Assembly: GCF_004337985.1 (NCBI RefSeq) | Contig: NW_021940919.1 | Location: 1,895,874 to 1,959,873 of the forward strand | Reading direction: 5' to 3' | Source: Pyricularia pennisetigena | Taxonomy: Eukaryota; Ascomycota; Sordariomycetes; Magnaporthales; Pyriculariaceae | DNA length: 64,000 nucleotides | Shown here: one piece after another, positions 23,001 to 33,972 of the stretch | Numbering within the stretch: position 1 is the stretch's first letter | Layout of the letters: every line of letters begins with the position of its first letter | The notes under the pieces: generated by a model | The model's database searches: none | What the model was told of the DNA's origin: nothing | What the model saw: only the letters and a program-made list of their open reading frames with translations | Made by a program: the position numbers and the translations under genes

Positions 23001-24795
23001 TGCCCAGAGGACAGATTCCCAACCGGCCATTGCGAAGCCCCATCTGGCAGAGACGGAACACTAATCCAGAAAGCATTGGCTGCAGAGGGCTTTCGGCTAA
23101 AACCTCAAACTATTCACTCCATAACTTCGGTGGGGGGATGCAGTTTTGCGCAGTAAATGTAAGCCAACAACCGGACAAAGACAGACTACGCGGGCTTCCT
23201 AACCTTGCATCCCCGCGGCTCGCGACATGACATCCTTTGTAACCACAGCAGCCACGTGAGCGGCCTTGCCGTATACCTTTTGGTAAAGCTTGAGTTGGCC
23301 ACTCTCGCGTGTGGTAAGCTCCTCGAGTTTGCTAACGTAAACAGCCAACTGCTGGACTACACTGGACCGGAAGCTATTCTCTTAGCATCGTCGCCACGCA
23401 TCAGGAGCTGGCCAGCGTAAAGAAACAACCGGATTTTCCTTGGCGGCATCCGCGGGGTCCGCTGGACTGCATCGCTTGGAAACTGGACCCGGCAGCGGCG
23501 CTGCTACACCAGACAGGAACAGCAGCAGCAGCAGCAGCAGCAGGAGCAAAACCATAGTGAATGATATTGGGCGAGGTTGAATGCCCTATTTGACGATATC
23601 CCTGAGAAAACCTTCACGCGGTCAATCGCAAATCTTTTTATTCGGAAAGAATATATGTTCTTGTAAACGCCAGCGATTTGGAACCTGCCGATCAGTCGAT
23701 CCTTGACTTGTACAGCATTATAGGTTTATGCGTCAAACAAATGAAAAAAAACCACCGGTATGAAAGGTGACAAAGGCGGTATTCCACCGGCTCGGAATTT
23801 TCATTGTGGGCATCAAGTTGATTTCGGTATGAAATTTCAATATTGCGTCCAGACATCACGAGTGACGGTATTCCTGCTGACGACAACATATTAACTACAG
23901 CCTTTGCGAATTAGACATTAGTGGTAACAACCGCCACAATGGACAGGCTGACACCGCTCATGGGAATTTTAATAGACTGGCGCTACACCAAATGGTGATG
24001 CTGGTATGAAAGCCCAGATGACTCGTGCGACGAGGCTGCCGGGATCCGGGTCCAAGTCGCAGCCTCGATTTTGCCAGCACAATCGACAGCCTTTCGTGCT
24101 TGCCACTGTTGTCGACGACAAGGGTATCTCTCACATCAGGAACTGCAAGACAGAAGTTGCTCCGATGCACGGCACGCTGCAAACACAAGCAAGAGCACGG
24201 GAGGGACCCAAGAATATGGGTGCAGTTGCAGCCAGGGTCACAAAAATAAGCCATCCCAGATAAAGAAGTTGACCGCCCACAAGAGAAGCTGATAAATTAT
24301 TGCATCGAAACTCGGCAGGGGAAACCGGGCTGTTAGGAGGAAACACGACTCGCAGGAGAAACTTAAATCGGTAACAAAAAACGTGTGTGATGAACAATAA
24401 ACTTTGTTTTTCTAGCAATAACTGTTGCGGTCAATAGATCTCGGTGTTTGAATAGGTCAGCGTTGAGAACACGATAAAATCTCTGCAGCGCACGTCAGCC
24501 TAAAAGGCGCTACTCGCTATAGACATGGCTTTCCTACCAAACAAACTCAACTGCACTTTACGTTGGCATGCGCTAACCACTGAAATTGAGGCAAGAGGTA
24601 CGGCTCTGTGGCTTTTTAGCGCTGAGAAGTATAGCAATCGGGAATCTCTTCCTTGCACCCCGACCCGCACGATATATTCAGGTCCATGCAATGCAAACTC
24701 ACTGGGTAATCGTATCGTCGTACGTCGAAGTTCCGATGGTGGGAGTTTAGATAATGAAAAACTCAACTTTGCCGGCGTGACCGCCTGGCGACGAG
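20052..24795. other. 4.7 kb gene-poor region
   Basis: The first 250 bp is the hydrolase promoter, with a minus-strand TATA-like TATAAAG near 20232-20238. The rest holds only short ORFs with no recognisable domain, an AT-rich tract near 21540-21600 and a CAG microsatellite. Confidence 0.4.
23520..23543. repeat. (CAG)8 microsatellite
   Basis: Eight perfect CAG units, not inside a supported reading frame. Confidence 0.9.
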
Positions 24796-25234
24796 TAAGG
24801 TATGCCGAAACCCACCCATGGGGGCCCGCGTCGGCCCAAATTGGTGGCGCGGGCGACCCGTGGGTGGGTTAAATTATTTACGGGGGCACCAGGCCCGGCC
24901 AAAATTAAACCCAGACTTTTTCGGCCGGGCCGGGCCCCGTGCAAAACCGGTAAAAATATATACTTCGCGTATTAATATGAATAATTTTGTTATTTAAAAT
25001 ATAATGTAATGGTAGAGTTTGTAACTAAAATGCAAAATAAAAAGAAATTTGTTAAACTTTTGTTTTATAATTAAAAGTTTCTTTTTTATTTGTTATTTTT
25101 ACTTTCTTTACATTATTTTTATTTTGTATCCGCTTTAGTACAGGAGTCCGCGGGCCCTCATTAACCCGCCAAAAGCCGGTGGGCTGGTGGGCCATGCCGG
25201 TCTAATCCCTTTTTTCGGGTTTTGGCAGGCTTTA
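24796..25234. mobile_element. hAT-like miniature element, copy 1 (439 bp)
   Basis: The ends are TAAGGTATGCCGAAACCC and the inverted partner GGGTTTTGGCAGGCTTTA. GC-rich subterminal blocks (GGCCGGGCCGGGCCCC type) surround an AT-rich core without an ORF. Its inverted sequence resembles the element at 29452-29838. GC-rich subterminal motifs and short inverted ends suit non-autonomous hAT elements. No clean target duplication is visible at this copy. Confidence 0.6.
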
Positions 25235-28200
25235 GGCAGCGGGGCAACTTTGCCTATTATTATCACCGGCGATAAAAAAAACATAAGCCGACACAATTGC
25301 AAGGTTACCGGGTGTCAATCGACCTTGGGACGGAGAATGCGGGCTTCCGATGCTGGAATTGCAGGCTATTTTCAACTGCAGTGACGACATGATGGTCTTG
25401 AAATGCGGTCAGCGATGATACATTTTTCGGTACGAGCAGGCCTGACAAGATTCAGGCTCAGTCAGATTGTACCATAAGGTTTGATGCTAGAATGCTTCCT
25501 GGCTTGGCAGGTCGACACAAAAAAAAAAGAGACAGCGGGCCCTGCACTTGCTTTAGGGAACACATCGACAGTATTTGCCGCTGGAATGGAAGCAATCCCG
25601 GTTTAGATGGATTGTTAACGCAGCGGGTTTTCCTTAGGGCAAAAAAGGGGAGAATTAAACAGCACTACTAGGGCTGGAAATCAGTCTCTTTTTTGTCAAA
25701 ACCTATAAACTATTTGTGGTTTCCAAAGCTTCTCCTCGAATTCAACAAATTCCGCTTTTCCTTTGTACAAATTTGCTCGATCACCAAACGTTTTCGCCAT
25801 TGTCGAGCCACCGGCAAAAGATGTATTTCCAAGGATTTGATGGTGTCGAAAATGGAAATTGAAGTTATCTGAAGTCCGGTTGGCAGGGTTGCAGAGGAGT
25901 GAATATAAAGCTTTTCTCCCTTCTGTCCCGATTAAGTACTGGGTGAAAAGCCAGTGGCTGGTCGGGTGGATAATACTGAGAAACAATTAGCGTTGACATG
26001 GTTGATACGTTACTCCCTATTCCACTATGGTCGAACTCATCTCACTTCGAAATGAAACAGATAAAGATGTGCCTTTTGTCTTTTCCTCTAGACACTAGTT
26101 TTTTTACGTAAACTGTTGAAGCAGCAATGCTGTAATTATTCGCTAGCAGCAGCATGTAATCACGTTCCAGCAGTGAAACTCGTTTTGAAAAGGGGCTACT
26201 GCAAATGGTATATAGCCAGCCCTTACTGGTTGCCAGATGAAGCTTCCCGGTAGCCCTGCGCCGGCAGTCGACACAGAGGTCCAGGCCTTTCCGTCTACCT
26301 CTTGATCACGAAGTCACGGCAAAGGGCGCCTTGGATAAGGTATAACGTTTCGAGCGAGAAAAGGGTCAAGTTGATATACTGGCTGGTCGACAACACACAA
26401 AAGACGGGGCAGGTTAATGTTCATTTGGTAATGGCCGAGGCTGACCCCCACGCCTGTCAGCTCCCTATGTTCAGGTTGCGGCATATCATACAGCAAGTAC
26501 GATACGGGCAAAAGGGCAAGAAAATGGTGACACAGCTAACGTAATATATTTCCAAACATCGGGGGTTCGAAAACTCGAAAAGTCGAAAACCAACTGAAGG
26601 TGCCAAGCAGTAGTTAGAGCCACATTGGCCACTAAACAATAATGGGTCATGATAAACATATTGAAAAGACGATGTTGAGAACAGCCAAAGGAACCAGGTA
26701 TTGAAAGTTTGACGGCACAGGCAGCCTTGTTCGGTAAGCTGATAATGTCTGCCAGGCTTGTTGCGGGAAGGACTTTTACTGCCAAGGCCAAAATGATGTC
26801 GAAACTATTAAAGGAAAACGGCTTACTGTTGAGGATCATGCCTATGCTGAAAAAGACTGTTAAAATGGCGGTTGTCCCTTCCGCAACTCGATGGAAGGAG
26901 AGTATAAATGACGATTAGGACGAAGCAGGTAAAGAAGGAGATCCGAGTAAAGGGCTTTAAAACGGGCAAATATTATAAATCTTGCCAAAATAAGCACAAG
27001 GACGAACTTAAATCTATAGCAACCCGGCATTGTGATTACACACTTGGGTTAGAGTCTGGAACCAATAGTTTGCAAACGTACAACTTGAGCGGCGCTTAGA
27101 TGCGGTATTATAAAATTAACTTATCGAAGGGCGTTGCCACGCAGGTTTGCGAGAAGATCTATTTCCAACGTTTTGTATAAGAGAAAATTGAGTTTATTAA
27201 AACGAAAACCGGCTATGGTGATGAATTGTGCCTAAAAACACCTTCGACGCTTTAGTTTTAAAGCAATTTATAAAATGAATAAACCCGACAGGCTTGTATA
27301 TTCCACTACCAGGGCTCGTAAGCTATTTTTAAGCAGATCCTCAACCTCCCTTGTTTTTAAAATCAGCGGTTACTAAGTATAGCATATCTCATGACGGTAT
27401 AACGCAAGGGTTGCCGGCGTCGGCTTTTTTCACGTAATTTATTAAGCGGATTGAGTAAATAATGGAAGCAGTTCGAGGTCCGCAACCACAGGTAATATTC
27501 TTTAGGTAAACAAAAAGGTTCAAAATTGAATCTCAAAAGTTATATTCGACCATAGTCATGGAGAATACCAAGCCCGGGATGTGGAATACCTGCTAATATT
27601 CTCAAAAAGCCTCGTTTGACAGTGGTAGAGCTTCTTATATTAACTATAGGTTTCTAATATACGCATGGCCTTAATGTACCGTCAGCAGCATTGGTATAGT
27701 TAGCAGAAATTCTTGGCAGTTTTACTTTATAAACCATAGAGTTTATTTGGAAATTATATCGAAATCTAGCGTATCTACAGCCGCGCGTACCACCCACCAC
27801 TTTTCAAAAGTACGAGTATTCACCCTTATTATTAAAGAGAGCGTTCTTCGCAGGTACGAAAGCGTGTGAGAGCGGGCTTCTTCTATATTATCAGGGGAAA
27901 AATAAATAAAATTAATAATTCTAGAACATGCTATTAGTTTGTCGATGCGCTGTTTTGGATTATATTACAAGCAAAGCTTTAATAATTAGCCTGCATTGCT
28001 TTGTGAGAAGAGATGATCACATTAAAGATGCTTTAATGCATATCCTTACAATGGCAACGGGCATGAATAAGATATATTAATATTACACACCTCACTCTTA
28101 AGTGATGATAACATAAACGAGACCGATTATAACTTTCAATTGCGTGTGTAAGGCACAAGACTGCCAGCCCTTGCAAGCAATGTTACTTAGTTTACAAAAT

Positions 28201-28315
28201 ATAACCTCATTTTTTCCTTCATTCCAATCTTTGTCGCTCACCTCCAACGCTCCCAAGTGCACATTGAATACAAACTTCACCTTTGGACTACAAATATTTC
28301 CAATAATTACCTAAC
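25235..28315. other. Gene-poor AT-rich stretch before the zinc-finger gene
   Basis: No supported gene. Short ORFs around 25696-25986 and 26709-27099 show no recognised domain. The DNA from 27100 to 28100 is AT-rich and stop-dense, like decayed repeats. Confidence 0.4.
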
Positions 28316-28564
28316 ATGCAGATTTTTAACGTCATGCCGCTTGTGGCTCTTTTTGCCCTGGGCGTTACAGCCGCCCCTATGCCAACAACTACGGACATGC
28401 AAGCCTCCCCTGCAAACCGGGTAGATTCCACAATCCTGCCAGCTCAACATTTTGACAACATTCACCAAAAGCGCCAGTCTTATTACGTGTGCCGTGACTG
28501 CAACAGGCAATTCAAAACTGAAAAGGCGTTGCAAAACCATAAAGACAGCACGATTCACCCTTGA
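28316..28564 (+). CDS. Tiny secreted C2H2 zinc-finger protein, candidate nuclear effector
   Basis: 82 residues, one exon. Signal peptide MQIFNVMPLVALFALGVTAA is followed by a Pro/Thr/Asp-rich pro-region with no cysteine. A dibasic Lys52-Arg53 site, of the type cut by the Golgi protease Kex2, comes next. The last 30 residues are one C2H2 finger: Cys59-X2-Cys62-X12-His75-X5-His81, with the conserved Phe and Leu of the core. The protein ends one residue later. Processing at KR would free an approximately 29-residue finger. Secreted single-finger proteins that enter plant nuclei and alter transcription are known from the rice blast fungus (MoHTR1/MoHTR2), so a similar role is plausible. It lies alone in repeat-rich DNA. 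The DNA target and orthology are not shown by the sequence. Confidence 0.78.
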   Translation: MQIFNVMPLVALFALGVTAAPMPTTTDMQASPANRVDSTILPAQHFDNIHQKRQSYYVCRDCNRQFKTEKALQNHKDSTIHP

Positions 28565-29451
28565 AAGGTTTTCGGCATTCTAGCTTGGTGGCAAAAGGAG
28601 CCGAAATAGCAATAGAATAGTGCCGGGGGACCTTTGTCTATTGAAAATAGTGTAAATAAGAATCAAGTCAGGACCCCCTTAGCTGATTATGTTACATTCA
28701 CAACTGCGGACCGCGCTCCGTCACCAGACTTCAGGATATTTTACTCAATTGTTCATTCTAGTGTGGCTAGATGTACTATCAAAACAATCCACGTTGACAA
28801 TTTTTTTTGCAGATGTAAAAGTGCGGAGAGAGCGTTGTTTGAAAGATAGGGAAGAAATTTGCAGGAAAATGGAGAAAACCAAAAAAAAACTCGCAAAGTA
28901 AATCGCAAACCCTATCTTCAATAGTTACATTTTTGTCACGTCCGCCACTCCATTGTCACTAGGGTCCTCATTTGCACCGATTCAGCCTTGGGGGATGAGG
29001 TTAGTTTTATGTTTAATTTATCCGTTAATCGCAAACGGACTGCCTGTGTCTGGACCACTACACTCTTAAGCAAAATCTGTTGTGCAAAACCCTGTCGAGT
29101 CACAGTTTGGAAGGGGATAAACAACCTTTATTCGAATACCGACCTTACTTTTTAATCCTGTTTCAAGAAAATTGCGAACAAGTCCGCAACACTTTTCCGC
29201 TGCATATATTAAGCAGCACACGTGCAAAAGCAGGTAATAGTTATTTCATGTCTTGAGAAGCGTCTGTCACGTCAATCTCTTGCCAAGATGCGTGCGGGAT
29301 AGCAGGGCGTAGGTGGCTAGGATGTTTTGCCGAAATCGAAAAAAAAACAATAAAGAAATACCGCGCCAGACAGTTGGAGCAAAAAGCTACAAAGCTATTT
29401 GTTCGTAATTCAAATAATACTAGTTGCACGATTTCAACAGCTAAACTCAGC
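28565..29451. other. Intergenic region
   Basis: No gene or conserved feature is recognised between the zinc-finger gene and the second hAT-like element. Confidence 0.4.
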
Positions 29452-29838
29452 TAAGGCTTGCCAAAACCCAAAAAACAGGTTTAACCCGGCCCGGCTCACC
29501 AGCCCATGGGCTTTTGGCGGGGGCCCGTAATGGCCCACAAATTCTTTTAGCGGGTTTAATCCGAATTGGGTAAAACGCAAGTTTGTTTTAGACAGACATA
29601 ATAATATCTTACATTTGAGTCATAGTTTTTAATGTTATAGTGTCCTTTAATCAACAAATTTACTCATATGGAAACGGAAAGTATATGTTTTTACGGGTTT
29701 TGCACGGGGGCAGCGGGTTGCAAAAAAACACGCGTTCAGTTTTGGGCTGGGCCGGAGCTCCCTATAAATAATTTAACCCATTTATGGGTCGCCCGCCCCA
29801 CCAGTTTGGGCTGACACGGGGGGTTTTGGAATGCCTTA
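29452..29838. mobile_element. hAT-like miniature element, copy 2 (387 bp)
   Basis: The ends are TAAGGCTTGCCAAAACCC and, inverted, GGGTTTTGGAATGCCTTA. It is flanked by 8-bp near-duplications AACTCAGC (29444-29451) and AAGTCAGC (29839-29846), seven of eight bases equal. An 8-bp duplication is the hAT hallmark. GC-rich subterminal blocks match those of copy 1 in inverted orientation. No ORF is present, so it depends on a transposase elsewhere. Confidence 0.7.
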
Positions 29839-30756
29839 AAGTCAGCACGTGGGTTGCACGTTTTTTAATTCGTTTCGTTTGCTAGTTTTACTATCAAGTT
29901 CACTCTTTTTAATTCTCCGTCTTTGTGAAACCCCTTAGCGTAAATCTTCTCGCACTAGCAGGTGCCCACGCCTCCATGCGGGCAAATCGGGCAGCAGCCC
30001 ACACTGACAGTTGCAGGTGACCTTGAGACGTGGCCGCCACGCTTTTCGTTTCAATTGGCAGCGCTAATGGACGGCACTTCAAAGTCGAGTAGTTGGAACG
30101 GTTCACGGACTCGTATGGACTTTCCCGAATTGTGTCTGTAACTCCCGAAGTGTTTCTGTAACTGCCGCACCCAAGTCTGATCGCCCGTGGGCTCGACGTG
30201 CTGTCATTTGTTTGGTGACGTCGACCAATTGGACAGAGTCGCAATCTTTGGTGTATAAAGCTGCGAGTTATCGGCCACAGTATGCTTTGAGTCGTCAGAA
30301 TGAAAGCCAGTGCCATCTCTTAGACACAAATCCATGCGGGAGTTGGAACAGTCCGGCGAAAACTCCATCTTTGCTGGGGTGGTGATGATTGATCATGATG
30401 AGTGGGTGGGCTTTCGCTGGCAATTAGCGGTTAACAAACAGGCGGTTGATTTGAAAACAAAATTGTCGTAACAACGGCCTGGAAGGACAAGGATACGGGG
30501 AAAGGATCCACGTCCTGTGAATGTTGTAATAGTAACGAGATTCCTACAGTTAACCCTTGCTGATAATATCACTTCAACCCTATAGACAAAACTGTGCTTT
30601 GACCGTAGCTAGCGTCTTTTCCGCGTCTCGACCGGAAACAACCCATAATATAGCATGTTCAATGGGGCCTACTAAGCCGTCAGTAACAAGACTTATCAGA
30701 ATAGAGAAAAAACAAGAGGAAAGAAAAAGAAACCCAACAACAGAAGAAACGGAACT
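29839..30756. other. Intergenic region
   Basis: A small local duplication of a TCTGTAACTNCCG motif occurs near 30136-30172. A minus-strand ORF at 29909-30316 has no recognisable content. No gene supported. Confidence 0.4.
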
Positions 30757-31089
30757 TCACCGACCCTGCGATATCATCTCGATATTAACCCCGCTATCCC
30801 CCAGAGCCTTGAACAAACACCCCTGGCACCTGCCGATGTCGTCGCCAGATAGCCGGAAAACGGCCATGCCGGTGACCATGCGTACCCTGCCGTAGCGACC
30901 CAGCTCGGCCGCGAGGGTCTCGAGGTCCCTGGCGGGCACCGCGCGCCCGTCCAGCGCAATCGACGCCTGCAACTCGGACGTGCAGGCCAGGATGGCCGGC
31001 AGGCCGGACGCGTCCAGGGCGTGGAAGACGTGCACGAAGAAGGCGTGCGCCCGCGTCATCTTGTAGGAGCGCACGTTGATCACCAGCAT
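30757..31089 (-). CDS. Aspartokinase-derived ACT-domain ORF (free-standing or remnant)
   Basis: 110 residues from the first ATG. The sequence reads as the regulatory C-terminal ACT region of fungal aspartate kinase: MLVINVRSYKMTRAHAF, then a TSELQASIALDG block, then the second ACT unit with MVTGMAVFRL and a closing NIEMISQG. Similarity extends upstream in frame for about 11 codons (SVTLSRD before the ATG, to ~31125), so the true start may be upstream or lost. The frame is open to about 31211. The kinase domain is absent and the last ~20 residues of the family are missing. Free ACT-type or aspartokinase genes occur in the loline and fusaric-acid clusters (LolA, Fub3), where they serve the homoserine branch. 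Next to a gamma-synthase-like gene this could be such a helper. A pseudogene fragment is the alternative. Confidence 0.55.
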   Translation of the reverse strand: MLVINVRSYKMTRAHAFFVHVFHALDASGLPAILACTSELQASIALDGRAVPARDLETLAAELGRYGRVRMVTGMAVFRLSGDDIGRCQGCLFKALGDSGVNIEMISQGR

Positions 31090-31417
31090 GTCGCGGCTCA
31101 GCGTAACCGAGGCTGAGCGGCGTGGGCAGGGCTGGGTGGCGGGGGGGACCGATGGGGTTTGGATCCGTGATGGTTGCGGGGGTTCCGACTGCCCGGGGGG
31201 CTCCGTTCTTATCCTGGTTACTTTTTGTTAATTAGGGACTTTATGATCCCGGGCTAGGAGCTGTGTTACAAGTATTCAATCATTCGTTTAACGTCTCAGT
31301 GTATGTTTGCAGATGTTTGTAGCTCTGGCTGTTTTGACGTTAGTACAAAGCAGGTATATAAAATAACGTAGGCATATGTCAAAAATTATGGTGCTATGGC
31401 TTGAACATAATACACGT
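31090..31417. other. Upstream region of ACT ORF
   Basis: Contains the G/C-rich in-frame extension of the ACT ORF and then AT-rich DNA. No kinase-domain exon is recognised. Confidence 0.45.
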
Positions 31418-31847
31418 TGTTGCACTAAAGAACACAGCCAAAAAACGAAAGCTTCCATCTCTGACTAATGCCAGTGAATTCGGTAAATATAGCCTGCAAC
31501 ACACCCCCCAATCCGCTGGGTGGTACCAAAAATCACACCTATAGGTATCGGTAGCGGAATGCATTTTTTCTTGATGCAAACGGCCCTTTATACCTCCGGG
31601 TACACCTGACCAAATCGTAACTTGCTTACGTATATACAGGTTTTTGGGCGTTGTCCTATATGGTTTCAGCAATACAAAGGAAGTTACATGTCTTTCCCCC
31701 CCAGGATTCGAGCCCGGGCGCAATTGATCGAATCCGGGGGTAATCCCTCCCGGGCTTGTAACTGTAGCACTAAAGAATACAGCCAAAAAAACTAGAGCTC
31801 CCGTCTCTGACTAGTGCCAGTGAACTGGGTAAATGTAGCCTGCAACA
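31418..31847. mobile_element. TRIM-like miniature LTR element (430 bp)
   Basis: Two direct terminal repeats of 84-85 bp (31418-31501 and 31763-31847) start TGT(T/A)GCACTAAAGAA and end CCTGCAACA, the TG...CA form of LTRs. The flanks are CACGT (31413-31417) and CATGT (31848-31852), a 5-bp duplication with one C-to-T change. The 261-bp interior has no coding capacity but contains a tRNA T-arm-like GGATTCGAGCCC. Size and layout fit a terminal-repeat retrotransposon in miniature. It lies between the ACT ORF and the gamma-synthase gene. Confidence 0.6.
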
Positions 31848-32169
31848 CATGTCAATCTGATAAAACGAGCCCCTACGCGGGTGTCTTGGACTGGGATACA
31901 AGAGTATCCGGCAAAACCTTGATTCCCAGACTTGGGAACAAATCCTTGTCTTCTTTAGTCCGACAGTCCGATACTTTGTTTTTTGAGTTTTTGATCAAGA
32001 AAGGAAATTATAATGCGGCATATAAGCTGCGGGTTCGAATTGGGCCGGCTTTGGACATGCATTAAACTGCTCTCATACGCCTTTTTTTCTCCTCTCCTTT
32101 TTTCTTCTATACTCTTTTTCTTCTCTAATTTTTTTCTTCTCTCCTCTTTTATAACTACAAAATTCCGAG
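31848..32169. other. 3' flank of the gamma-synthase gene
   Basis: Pyrimidine-rich tract at about 32080-32150; no gene. Confidence 0.5.
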
Positions 32170-33972
32170 TTAAACAGCCCATTTCGCCCTCTCCGCCGCG
32201 TCTGCCTTCAGAACGGCATATTTGAATGTGTCGAGCAGCGTCCTCTCGTCCTCATACCCAACCGAAATACGGATCTGCGCCGTCGTCATCCCCATGCGCC
32301 TCAGCTTTTCTTGGTCCCCCGGCCCGTAGATGAGGTATGCGTACGGGAGCGCGATGGTGCGGTGCGCTCCGAGGTGCGGCCCCTGGTACACGTGCAGGTT
32401 GTCGTAAAAGGACACGGCGGCATCCTGCGAGTGGAACTCTATTGTGAAGAGGCAGCCGTGACCCGGCGTGAAGTCGGCCGTCGCCGGGCGCTTGAGCACC
32501 TCGAAGTTCCCCTGCGTGCCCGTCGGCGTCGTCGTCGGGTACAGGACGTGCTTGATGCTGCTGCCGCCCAGCTTGGCGCGCTTGTGCAGCCAGTCGGTGA
32601 GCACCATGGCGTTGCGGTTGGCCACTGCTGCGCGGTGCAAGTAATCCTCGCTGTTGTGCCTCAGCGCCTTGGCGTCCTCGGCGAACAGGTCGTTGACGTA
32701 GCGGCGCTCGAATTCAGCCTTGAGTGCCGAGTACTTTGTGCTCGACGGGTTCAGCACCGCACTGCCGGCCATGACGTCGGCGTGGCCGCTGAACAGCTTT
32801 GTCAGGCTGGTGATGACGACGTCAGCAACGGGCAGCACATCGACATTACACACCCCGCCGACGGTGTCGTCCACCACCAGCACGAAGCCATGCTCGTCGG
32901 CCAGACGACGCAGCCGAGTCAGGTCCGGCGTCACCAGCAACGGGTTGCTGGGGATCTCGGTCCAGACCGACACCACGGCCCGACCCTCGGCTCTCTCAGC
33001 CTCCAGGAACCGCTCCAGATCGTCCAACTCCACTCCCCCAGGGAAAAACTCCAGCCCGCCGCCGTACTTGTCGACAACATGCTTCGTCTCGTAAAAGAGA
33101 GCGCCGAAGATGGCGCTCTTTCCACCGCGCAGCCCGTGCAGCCACTGGTGCAGGTTGTAGATGGCCGCCATGCCGGACTGGAACAGGTACACGTCGGAAG
33201 GCTGGACCGTTCTCTCGCGCGAAGTGATGGGCGCCCGCTCCATCAGCCGCGCAATGCGCTTGCGGACGACCTCGTGCGCGGGTCCGACCTCGGAGGGATG
33301 GGCCGGCGGCGCGTCGAGCGCGACCTCGTGCAGCCCCTTCGTGTCGGCCAGGACGGCCTCGGCGAAGCGACTGGACACGGCCATGCCCGTGTCGGACCAC
33401 CAGGCCATGACGTGCACCAGCTTATCGACCGGGAACGTGACGGCGAACATGTGCAGCCCTGTTCCCGTGCTCTCAAACGCCCGGATCGACGTTGTCGACG
33501 GCTCGAGGGCCTCAAGCCCGTCGGGGCGGTCTGGCCGCGTGATGTAAGTCTGACATGCCTGCGCCACCTGCAATCTCGGGAAGACGAAGCATGTGTGCAG
33601 GGTTGGGTCCAGGCCGGAAATAGTGATTATTAGCTTGACGAGCTGTGAGAGGGTTAGCAATGTGATGTTTGTTTCAAAAATGTTTAAAAGATTGGGAGAG
33701 AAAAGAGGAACCAAGAAGAGGGGAGAAAAAAAAAAAATGAAAAAAAAAATGACGACCTCTGCGCAGTCCCTATGTGGCAAAATCCGTGGGTAGATACTAG
33801 CAATCTTGGATAAGTGCGCTGGGTCCCGCTCGGCGACTTTCACCAGGGCCTGCCACCCCTGGAAATGAGACGTGATTGAGTGTCGGGAAGCGGGCGGGAT
33901 GGCGCACGACCACGGGGTGTTAATCTTTTCCGGCTCCGGGATTGAGTGCAGCTCCGAGTCGTACGAGGCCAT
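32170..33972 (-). CDS. Cystathionine gamma-synthase-like PLP enzyme
   Basis: Two exons, 33972-33757 and 33642-32170, give 562 residues. The 114-bp intron starts with the weak donor GTCGTC and ends CTCACAG in phase 0. It is a multiple of three with no in-frame stop, so retention would insert 38 mostly hydrophobic residues. The long N-terminal part (to ~160) matches fungal cystathionine gamma-synthases. The fold-type I PLP domain has the cofactor lysine Lys354 in ITSLTKLFSGHADVMAG, after VVDDTVGG. The family joins an activated homoserine to cysteine or, in secondary metabolism (LolC, Fub7, CndF types), to other nucleophiles by gamma-replacement. It shares a 449-bp divergent promoter with the LOG gene. 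It may be the methionine-pathway enzyme or a specialised paralogue; sequence alone does not decide. Confidence 0.85.
   Translation of the reverse strand: MASYDSELHSIPEPEKINTPWSCAIPPASRHSITSHFQGWQALVKVAERDPAHLSKIASIYPRILPHRDCAEVVIFFFIFFFSPLFLVPLFSPNLLNIFETNITLLTLSQLVKLIITISGLDPTLHTCFVFPRLQVAQACQTYITRPDRPDGLEALEPSTTSIRAFESTGTGLHMFAVTFPVDKLVHVMAWWSDTGMAVSSRFAEAVLADTKGLHEVALDAPPAHPSEVGPAHEVVRKRIARLMERAPITSRERTVQPSDVYLFQSGMAAIYNLHQWLHGLRGGKSAIFGALFYETKHVVDKYGGGLEFFPGGVELDDLERFLEAERAEGRAVVSVWTEIPSNPLLVTPDLTRLRRLADEHGFVLVVDDTVGGVCNVDVLPVADVVITSLTKLFSGHADVMAGSAVLNPSSTKYSALKAEFERRYVNDLFAEDAKALRHNSEDYLHRAAVANRNAMVLTDWLHKRAKLGGSSIKHVLYPTTTPTGTQGNFEVLKRPATADFTPGHGCLFTIEFHSQDAAVSFYDNLHVYQGPHLGAHRTIALPYAYLIYGPGDQEKLRRMGMTTAQIRISVGYEDERTLLDTFKYAVLKADAAERAKWAV

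Noticed and set aside
23520..23543. CRISPR-like array or poly-Gln coding repeat
   Set aside because: A plain CAG microsatellite with no spacers and no supported ORF; the organism is a eukaryote.
32311..33633. 440-codon plus-strand ORF
   Set aside because: Mirror of the gamma-synthase coding strand, which has clear PLP motifs; Val/Arg/His-rich composition is typical of an antisense frame.
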